A DNA stretch of 5,400 nucleotides from Acidimicrobiaceae bacterium (GTDB taxonomy: Bacteria > Actinomycetota > Acidimicrobiia > Acidimicrobiales > Ilumatobacteraceae). The notes beneath the pieces were generated by a model. That model searched no databases, was not told the origin of the DNA, and saw only the letters and a list, made by a program, of their open reading frames with translations. Positions 1-5,400 of this stretch are shown one piece after another. A program made the translations under genes and the position numbers. Each line of letters begins with the position of its first letter. The first letter of the stretch is position 1. The DNA lies in contig CANKVI010000067.1 in the NCBI GenBank assembly GCA_947487095.1, positions 1 to 5,400 on the forward strand, given 5' to 3'.

Positions 1-1814
1 TCGAGGACAATGAGACTGCCGAAGTCATGAACAAGATGTTCGTCAACGTCAAAGTTGATCGTGAAGAACGTCCAGACGTTGACGCGATATATATGGACGC
101 CGTGCAGGCGATGACGGGGCGCGGTGGGTGGCCAATGACCGTGTTCTTGGCTCCCGATGGAAAGCCGTTCTTCGGCGGAACCTATTTTCCAAAACCTTCA
201 TTTCTCCAGTTAATGAATGCGATCACCGAAGCATGGAACAATCGCCGAGATGACATCAATAACAACATTGATGCGCTAATGGAAGCGCTGGAACGCACTG
301 CGAAAATTGAGCAACATACCGAGATTGCTGATTTCTCCACGTTTGAGAGTGCCGTCACCCAGTTGCGTGCAAACTTTGACCCTTCATGGGGTGGTTTTGG
401 TAAGGCCCCAAAATTCCCAAGCACGATGAACCTTGAGGTGTTGTTACGTCAACTGCTTGCGGGTGAAGACAGCGATCTAGAAAACATCGTCACTACTTCT
501 CTCGATGCCATGGCTAGCGGTGGCATGTACGACCACATCGGTGGCGGCTTCTCTCGATACAGCGTTGATGAAATGTGGCTCGTTCCCCACTTTGAAAAAA
601 TGCTCTACGACCAGGCACTTCTCGCCCGTGTCTATCTGCACGCAGGGATGCTGTTCGGAAATGAAACCTGGAAGCAAGTTGCTCGGGAAACCATTGAGTA
701 TGTACTGCGCGAACTCACTCATCGAGACGGTGGGTTCTTCAGTGCCGAAGATGCCGACTCACTCGACGACAGCGGACATAGCCACGAAGGCCACTTTTAT
801 GTGTGGAGCCGTGACGAATTCACACGTGTTTTGCCCGATCACCTTCAAGAAGTAGCAATCAAATGGTACGAGATAACTGCACTCGGAAACTTTGAAGGCA
901 AGAACATTCCTGCCCGACTTCATCACCGTGGCGATCTCTCACGACCTGCCGAAATCGAAGAAGCTCGAGTCATTCTGTTTGAACACAGAAATTCTCGCCA
1001 GCGACCGCTCTTGGACGACAAGGTGCTTACCGAGTGGAACGCCATGATGCTTGCAACTCTTTCTGAAGCGGCTTTCTTTTTTGAATCAGACGAATGGTTG
1101 CAAGCAGCAATACGTAACGGCGAATTTCTTGTGCGCGAACTTCGCACAGCACAGGGAAACTGGCACAGAAGCTGGCAAGAATCGGGTTCGCCACAAGCAC
1201 GACATAGCGCTCTTGCCGCCGACCTCGCCCAACTGATTGACGCCTTCACTCGACTTGGCGAAGCAAGCGGTCAAGCACGATGGATCACCTACGCACAAGA
1301 AGCAGCCGACGAACTACTTAGTCAATGTTGGGATGCAGCGAACGGCGGATTGTTCACCACACCTGACAACGGTGAACAACTCATCGTTCGTCAAAAAGAT
1401 GTCATGGATAACGCAACACCATCGGCAAACTCAACCGCAGCACTTGCGCTGTACAGACTTGGCGCACTGACTGGCAATAGTCGATACACCCAGCACGCCG
1501 ACCAAATCTTGCGACTCCTTGCACGCATTACAACCAGTGCACCGTCGGCTTTTGGCAATCTGCTTGCCTCCGTTCATCTGCGTCACGCGGGAGTTACCGA
1601 AGTTGCACTACCCGGCGACCAACCAGCCATGCTGCGCGAACTCCGCAAACGCTGGTTGCCAACTGTCGTGCTGGCATGGGGTGAGCGCTATGACTCTCCC
1701 CTATGGACTGACCGTAACCAGAACTCTGCCTATGTGTGCAAAGAGTATTCATGCTTGAAGCCGGCCACTTCGCCGGATGAGTTTGTGGAAACACTGCGCA
1801 TCGCGCTTGCCTAA
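1..1814 (+). CDS. YyaL/SSP411-family thioredoxin-domain protein (DUF255), 5' partial
   Basis: Reading in frame from base 3 gives 603 residues to a TAA stop. The ATG at 27 is not the start: the codons before it read EDNETAEV, which continues the family's N-terminal domain. About 50-70 residues are therefore missing, including the CxxC-like CHWCH motif expected there. Visible residues 1 to about 85 are the rest of the thioredoxin-like domain (VDREERPDVD, GGWPMTVFLAPDGKPF, GGTYFP). The remainder matches the (alpha/alpha)6-barrel-like part: GGFGKAPKFP at about 130-139, GGMYDHIGGGF at 173-183, VPHFEKMLYDQ at 194-204, SAEDADS at 247-253 and DDKVLTEWNAMM at 338-349. A C-terminal Cys pair (YVCKEYSC, about 577-584) is also family-typical. 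These proteins are usually about 650-680 residues, which fits the missing part. No signal peptide can be judged. The biochemical function of the family is poorly defined; a redox role or sugar-related activity is only inferred from the folds. The frame is intact. Family assignment is very secure, function is not. Confidence 0.96.
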   Translation, partial: EDNETAEVMNKMFVNVKVDREERPDVDAIYMDAVQAMTGRGGWPMTVFLAPDGKPFFGGTYFPKPSFLQLMNAITEAWNNRRDDINNNIDALMEALERTAKIEQHTEIADFSTFESAVTQLRANFDPSWGGFGKAPKFPSTMNLEVLLRQLLAGEDSDLENIVTTSLDAMASGGMYDHIGGGFSRYSVDEMWLVPHFEKMLYDQALLARVYLHAGMLFGNETWKQVARETIEYVLRELTHRDGGFFSAEDADSLDDSGHSHEGHFYVWSRDEFTRVLPDHLQEVAIKWYEITALGNFEGKNIPARLHHRGDLSRPAEIEEARVILFEHRNSRQRPLLDDKVLTEWNAMMLATLSEAAFFFESDEWLQAAIRNGEFLVRELRTAQGNWHRSWQESGSPQARHSALAADLAQLIDAFTRLGEASGQARWITYAQEAADELLSQCWDAANGGLFTTPDNGEQLIVRQKDVMDNATPSANSTAALALYRLGALTGNSRYTQHADQILRLLARITTSAPSAFGNLLASVHLRHAGVTEVALPGDQPAMLRELRKRWLPTVVLAWGERYDSPLWTDRNQNSAYVCKEYSCLKPATSPDEFVETLRIALA

Positions 1815-1818
1815 ACCG

Positions 1819-2418
1819 TTACCACCGAGATCGATGAATTGCTTCTTCAATAGGTCTTCGTGGTCGTGCAGCACTCCTGCCCTTTTCATCGCTGCGCACA
1901 GCACGGCCTACCGCAATCGCGCCAAGTAATTGCATATGCTCGGGAACACCGAGACGATTACGCAACTGCTGCTCACCGTTAAACACGGCAAAGAACAGCG
2001 CGCCCAGATCAGCATCATGTGCCGCAAGTAGTAACGACATCACTGCGAACGATCCATCCACTGTCCAGTACGGAGTTGGCCATGCATCCAGTCCCTCGCC
2101 CAACCCAGTCGCCTGCTTATCAGGTTCGGCATATCGAGCAACGTAAGCAAGTGGGTCGACAAACGGAAGAATGATTACTGGAGCATCGAGCAGTTGCTTC
2201 CAACGAAAGGTTGAACGCTTTTCTATTGGAAGCGTGTCGTTCCAGAACTCAACAACATCATCGCCACCAAGAACCACAAAGTGCGTGCCCTGTGTCTTGC
2301 CTGCCGATGGAGCACGGAGTGCCAAGTCGATCAATGCATGCAATACGTCATTACCAATCGGTTCGGGCAGGAATGCCCGGGTCATCCGACGGGTGCGAAC
2401 AAGATCGGTGAACTTCAC
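1819..2418 (-). CDS. Nitroreductase-family FMN-dependent oxidoreductase
   Basis: This encodes a predicted 199-residue cytosolic flavoprotein of the nitroreductase superfamily, which binds FMN and transfers electrons from NAD(P)H; the substrate cannot be read from the sequence. Numbered from the GTG at 2418, the features are RTRRMTRAF at about 8-16 (arginines expected to contact the FMN phosphate), APSAGKTQG at 36-44 (the family's APSA.N.Q segment, here with Lys in place of Asn), a long hydrophobic helix region at about 117-143 typical of the dimer core, and GVPEHMQLLGAIAVG at 157-171. The tail, RPRRPIEEAIHRSRW, resembles actinobacterial members. The reading frame is open to an ATG at 2481, but that start adds 21 residues without family resemblance and overlaps the upstream gene by 52 bases. 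The GTG starts just before KFTDLVRTRR, where family similarity begins, and leaves an 11-base gap after the upstream stop. No strong Shine-Dalgarno sequence precedes it. The gene probably sits in an operon with the gene at 2430-3095. Confidence 0.88.
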   Translation of the reverse strand: MKFTDLVRTRRMTRAFLPEPIGNDVLHALIDLALRAPSAGKTQGTHFVVLGGDDVVEFWNDTLPIEKRSTFRWKQLLDAPVIILPFVDPLAYVARYAEPDKQATGLGEGLDAWPTPYWTVDGSFAVMSLLLAAHDADLGALFFAVFNGEQQLRNRLGVPEHMQLLGAIAVGRAVRSDEKGRSAARPRRPIEEAIHRSRW

Positions 2419-2429
2419 CGCGGTAACCG

Positions 2430-3095
2430 TTAGTGCTTTTCGAGTTTGCCAAGCTTGGCGAGTGACTCTGCCATGGTCCAACCATGAACAATGAGTGCTC
2501 CACCCTTGGCTTTTGTTACGCCCTTGAATTGCGCAGCAACATCTGGATTCACTTTTTCCGGCTTCGTTGACTCATGATCAAGGAAACCGCTGTGACCGTT
2601 TGTTTTCACAATGAAACTTTGTTCGTCATAGGTGGACTCAACCCCGAACCTACGTGCAAGCCTTTTGCCCCATGCCCGCTCTTCGCCAACAGCACGATGA
2701 CCTGGGCGAGGAATCAATTCGGTAAGCGACTTAAACGACTCAAGTCCATCAGCGCTCAAAAAACGCGAACCGACAACAACATCTTCATCAGGGAATGCCA
2801 TGAGAGCTCGGTGATATGCCTCGGTCATGAGTCCCTTCAGCACTGCATCGCGCTTTGGGGTGCGCTTCACGCTCATCATGCCAAGCAGCACACATGGCGT
2901 TCCGCCAATGCGCTCAAGCGTCGAAAATGTGAATCCGTGCACCTTGCCGCTGATCTTGGCGCTGGTGAACAGCACCCAGTCTTCCTTGGCCTTGGTAATT
3001 GCGGCTAACTGGAAGAAGCCACCCATGGCTGCCAATTCTTCAAGCTCGATTTCTGTAAGGGACGCACAATCTCGCGTTTCAACCTCAACAGACAT
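2430..3095 (-). CDS. Conserved-looking protein of unknown function, possible GNAT-like fold
   Basis: I do not recognise this 221-residue protein. It has no signal peptide or membrane segment and is probably cytosolic. The ATG at 3095 is well supported: an in-frame TGA lies nine codons upstream (3120-3122) and no ATG, GTG or TTG falls between. No properly spaced Shine-Dalgarno sequence is visible. Residues about 38-111 have a strand-strand-loop-helix-strand pattern like the acyl-CoA-binding core of GNAT acetyltransferases: strands near 40-60, PCVLLGMMSV at 67-76, a basic loop KRTPKRDAVLKG at 77-88, a helix at about 88-100, then DVVVGSR at 105-111. The canonical Q/R-x-x-G-x-G/A loop is absent, so this is only a fold guess. 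A second stretch (about 128-163) holds RPGHRAVGEERAWGKRLARRFGV. The C-terminal 40 residues are Lys-rich. It lies 73 bases after dnaE and 11 bases before the nitroreductase gene, so it may be co-transcribed with both. That it is a real gene is likely from its tight packing and the downstream spacing; its role is unknown. Confidence 0.85.
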   Translation of the reverse strand: MSVEVETRDCASLTEIELEELAAMGGFFQLAAITKAKEDWVLFTSAKISGKVHGFTFSTLERIGGTPCVLLGMMSVKRTPKRDAVLKGLMTEAYHRALMAFPDEDVVVGSRFLSADGLESFKSLTELIPRPGHRAVGEERAWGKRLARRFGVESTYDEQSFIVKTNGHSGFLDHESTKPEKVNPDVAAQFKGVTKAKGGALIVHGWTMAESLAKLGKLEKH

Positions 3096-3168
3096 ACCTA
3101 CAGTCTGCCAGCAAAAATGTCATTTGAGACGGGCCAATACAACACACGCCTCTGCGTCAGATTACTGC
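3096..3168. other. Short spacer between dnaE stop and the unknown gene
   Basis: This 73-base stretch is the longest non-coding piece in the window. Read on the minus strand, it leads from the dnaE TAG to the ATG at 3095. It contains a short T-run (ATTTTTG) but no GC-rich stem in front of it, so I do not call a terminator. I see no convincing -35/-10 pair and no well-placed Shine-Dalgarno: the AGG lies only 1 base from the ATG. Read-through from dnaE is therefore possible. Confidence 0.6.
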
Positions 3169-5400
3169 CTATTCGATATAGGCGTTTTCGCCAAACTCGG
3201 TGCGCAATACGCCGATTGCCCGATCAACGTTGACATTGAATTCAGAACTCAGTCGCAATACATTTTCCGGCCCAAGATGCAAGTACACAGGAGAAGTACC
3301 TGGATACTCCAGCAGAGTGGCCTTCAATGTTTCAATGTTGGCTTCTGACAACATTTGAGCTGCGATCTTGAGGTGTAGCGAGTCTTGGAAGGCGCGCAAA
3401 CCCTCCAACACAGTGATGTCCATCGCCATGAAGCCGACCCGGTTGTCGTCTCGCTTATCGAGACGCCCGCGCACCGACACCAAGATGTCGTCAGCAAGCT
3501 GGTGGCCGAATTTTTGCAGGGTCTTTGGGAACAAGGTGACTTCAACGGAACCTTGCAAATCTTCCAACTGGAACGTTGCCATCTGATCGCCTTTACGCGT
3601 GTACTTGCGCGCAAGCCCGTTGATGATTCCACCAACGACAATGAATGCACCGTCGTCACGCTCCAACGCTTCAGGAATTGAACAGTCAACACGACGACGT
3701 AACGCTCCCTCAATTCCCATGAGTGGATGATCCGACACATAGAGACCGAGCATTTCTTTTTCGAACTTCAGCTGCTCAGTCTTATCAAATTGCAATTCAG
3801 GAATGCTCTGGCGCTCAGAGAAACCTTCAGTTTCGTCGCCCAAGTCACCGAACAAACTCATCACACCCTGATCGCGTTCGCGGCGACGCACCATCGTGTT
3901 GTCAATGATTGATTCAAAAACCGAGAGCAGTCCTTTACGCGGGTGCCCGAGTTTGTCGAATGCTCCAGCCTTGATAAGCGACTCAATGGTGCGTTTGTTT
4001 AATGCCTGTTCTGGAACGCGCTCCGCAAAGTCATAGAACGACTCAAATGCACCGTGCGCTTCACGGTGTTCAATAATCTGTCGCACCAGACCTTCGCCAA
4101 CGTTACGAATAGCGCTGAGCCCGAATGCAATCTGCTGCTCATCACCATTGATAATTGGTTCAAAGTTGACACCCGAGCGATTGATATCGGGAGTCAATAC
4201 CGTGATTCCACTTGTTCGCGCATCGGACAAATACACCGCTGCCTTTTCGTAGTTTGCTTTTACGCTGGTCAGCAAGCACGCCATATATTCCACTGGATAG
4301 TGCGCTTTGAGATACGCAGTTTGATACGAAATGAGTCCGTAGCCATATGCGTGGCTTTTGGCAAATGCATAATCCGCAAACTTCACGATGGTGTCAAAGA
4401 GCTCTTCCCCAAGAACCTTTCCGTAGCCAGTGCTTTCACATCCCGCGACGAAGCTGCCGCGCGCTTCTTCCATTTTCTCGGGAATCTTCTTTCCGCATGC
4501 TTTGCGCAAGTTGTCCGCTTCGGCCATCGAGAAGCCAGCGAACTTCTGAGATACGCGCATGAGGCTTTCCTGATAGATCATGAGCCCAAAGGTGTCCCCC
4601 AATACATCTGCCGCGTCAGGGTGGAAATATTGAATCTTCTTGCGACTGTTCTTATAGTCGGCAAAATCATTGTGCATGTTCGCGCTCATTGGGCCTGGGC
4701 GATACAACGCGAGCACAGCAGACAGATCCTCGAAGCGCTCTGGAATGAGCGACTTCAGCAACGCGCGCATCTGCGTGGACTCCAACTGGAACACACCAAT
4801 GGTGTCTCCGCGCGACAACAACTTATACGTCGCTTTGTCATCCATTGGAATTGCATCAATGGAGAATCGTTCATCACGTGTCTTGCGAATCATGGTGTTG
4901 GCATCTGAGATGACGTCCAAGTTACGCAATCCGAGAATGTCCATCTTCAACAGGCCCAGGTCTTCGACGCCGTGCATTTCGTATTGCGTTACCACCGGGG
5001 CATCTTCTGGTGCTTGGCCCTGTTCGGGCTTGCGCTGAATTGGCAAGTACTCGGTAAGTGGTTCTTTGGTTATCACTACCGCGGCAGCATGAATTCCTAC
5101 TGAACGCTTCAAACCTTCGAGCCCTCGCGCAACATCGACGATGCGCTTTACATCCGGATCAATCTCACAGAGTGCTCGTAAGTCTGATGCCGCTTGAAAG
5201 CCAGCCTTGTGCTTGCTGTCTTCTTCAAAGCAGTACTTCAATGGGGTGTCGCGACCCATTACCAGCGGTGGCATGAGTTTGGCAATTTTGTCGCCAAGTG
5301 GGTACGGATACCCAAGCACACGAGCAGCGTCGCGAACAGCGTTGCGCGCTTTAATCGTTCCGAACGTAATGATTTGCGCAACGTGATCGCGGCCGTACTT
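3169..5400 (-). CDS. dnaE: DNA polymerase III alpha subunit (replicative), C-terminal part, 5' partial
   Basis: The catalytic subunit of the replicative DNA polymerase extends DNA 5' to 3' in the holoenzyme with the beta clamp and clamp loader. The frame stays open to the window edge: codons before the GTG at 5317-5319 read KYGRDHVAQIITFGTIKA, a classic DnaE motif, so that GTG is internal. Visible are 743 residues of an expected 1,150-1,200. The PHP domain and the first two catalytic aspartates lie outside. Numbered from the right edge, LLKMDILGLRNLD (about 150-162) carries the third catalytic Asp (codon 4939-4941, equivalent to E. coli D555). RPGPM is at 234-238, YQESLM at 276-281 and AKSHAYGYGLISYQ at about 347-360. 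A helix-hairpin-helix region spans about 428-482, and a beta-clamp-binding motif QGVMSLF lies at 511-517 (bases 3850-3870). EKEMLGLYVSDHPL is at about 547-560 and an OB fold at about 583-665, followed by the C-terminal tail. The clamp motif and tail favour the replicative DnaE1 type over the error-prone DnaE2/ImuC. No intein interrupts the visible motifs. Confidence 0.98.
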   Translation of the reverse strand, partial: KYGRDHVAQIITFGTIKARNAVRDAARVLGYPYPLGDKIAKLMPPLVMGRDTPLKYCFEEDSKHKAGFQAASDLRALCEIDPDVKRIVDVARGLEGLKRSVGIHAAAVVITKEPLTEYLPIQRKPEQGQAPEDAPVVTQYEMHGVEDLGLLKMDILGLRNLDVISDANTMIRKTRDERFSIDAIPMDDKATYKLLSRGDTIGVFQLESTQMRALLKSLIPERFEDLSAVLALYRPGPMSANMHNDFADYKNSRKKIQYFHPDAADVLGDTFGLMIYQESLMRVSQKFAGFSMAEADNLRKACGKKIPEKMEEARGSFVAGCESTGYGKVLGEELFDTIVKFADYAFAKSHAYGYGLISYQTAYLKAHYPVEYMACLLTSVKANYEKAAVYLSDARTSGITVLTPDINRSGVNFEPIINGDEQQIAFGLSAIRNVGEGLVRQIIEHREAHGAFESFYDFAERVPEQALNKRTIESLIKAGAFDKLGHPRKGLLSVFESIIDNTMVRRRERDQGVMSLFGDLGDETEGFSERQSIPELQFDKTEQLKFEKEMLGLYVSDHPLMGIEGALRRRVDCSIPEALERDDGAFIVVGGIINGLARKYTRKGDQMATFQLEDLQGSVEVTLFPKTLQKFGHQLADDILVSVRGRLDKRDDNRVGFMAMDITVLEGLRAFQDSLHLKIAAQMLSEANIETLKATLLEYPGTSPVYLHLGPENVLRLSSEFNVNVDRAIGVLRTEFGENAYIE

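Noticed and set aside
27..29. ATG as the start of the YyaL-family gene.
   Set aside because: In-frame codons from base 3 encode residues that continue the conserved thioredoxin-like domain, so the real start is before the window.
1761..1776. Inverted repeat CCGGC-CACTTC-GCCGG near the end of the YyaL-family gene, a possible terminator for either strand.
   Set aside because: The stem is only 5 bp, no T-run follows on either strand, and it lies inside conserved coding sequence.
1796..1806. Small palindrome GCGC-ATC-GCGC just before the stop at 1814.
   Set aside because: A 4 bp stem with a 3-base loop and no T-tract; likely chance in coding sequence.
2574..3008. Open frame of 144 codons on the plus strand, opposite the unknown gene.
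   Set aside because: It raises the question of which strand is coding. The minus-strand frame is longer, fills the space between its neighbours, runs in their direction and has protein-like composition, while the plus-strand product is Cys- and His-rich with no domain.
3096..3168. Possible promoter for the unknown gene (TTGTAT- and TTGGCC-like hexamers in the spacer).
   Set aside because: No matching -10 element at acceptable spacing; similarity is at chance level.
4054..4908. Open frame of 284 codons on the plus strand, opposite dnaE.
   Set aside because: It is the antisense shadow of a strongly conserved dnaE segment, and its translation shows no recognisable domain.
5317..5319. GTG as the start of dnaE.
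   Set aside because: The frame stays open to the edge and encodes the conserved KYGRDHVAQIITFGT segment upstream, so this is an internal valine.

Overview
The window is gene-dense chromosomal DNA of moderate GC content, with four protein-coding genes and almost no spacing between them. I see no RNA genes, mobile elements, CRISPR array, phage genes or long non-coding stretch. The visible DnaE sequence and the arginine-rich nitroreductase tail look actinobacterial to me, possibly Acidimicrobiia-like. The GC content is low for a soil actinobacterium, which would suit a freshwater or marine lineage. This placement rests on remembered family resemblance, not on a search.

Layout: (1) Positions 1-1814, plus strand: most of a YyaL/SSP411-type protein, a thioredoxin-like domain followed by an (alpha/alpha)6-barrel-like domain. 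Its start lies before the window. (2) Positions 1819-2418, minus strand: an FMN-dependent nitroreductase-family protein, whose start I place at a GTG. (3) Positions 2430-3095, minus strand: a 221-residue protein I do not recognise, with a possible degenerate GNAT-like core. (4) Positions 3169-5400, minus strand: the C-terminal 743 residues of the replicative DNA polymerase III alpha subunit, dnaE. Its start lies beyond the right edge.

The three minus-strand genes run in the order dnaE, unknown gene, nitroreductase, with gaps of 73 and 11 bases, so co-transcription is plausible. This run meets the plus-strand YyaL gene tail to tail with only 4 bases between stop codons. Nothing suggests one shared pathway: dnaE is a housekeeping replication gene, and the others look like ordinary conserved accessory or redox genes. 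I found no convincing new biological system. The most open items are the unknown gene at 2430-3095 and the tight convergent junction.
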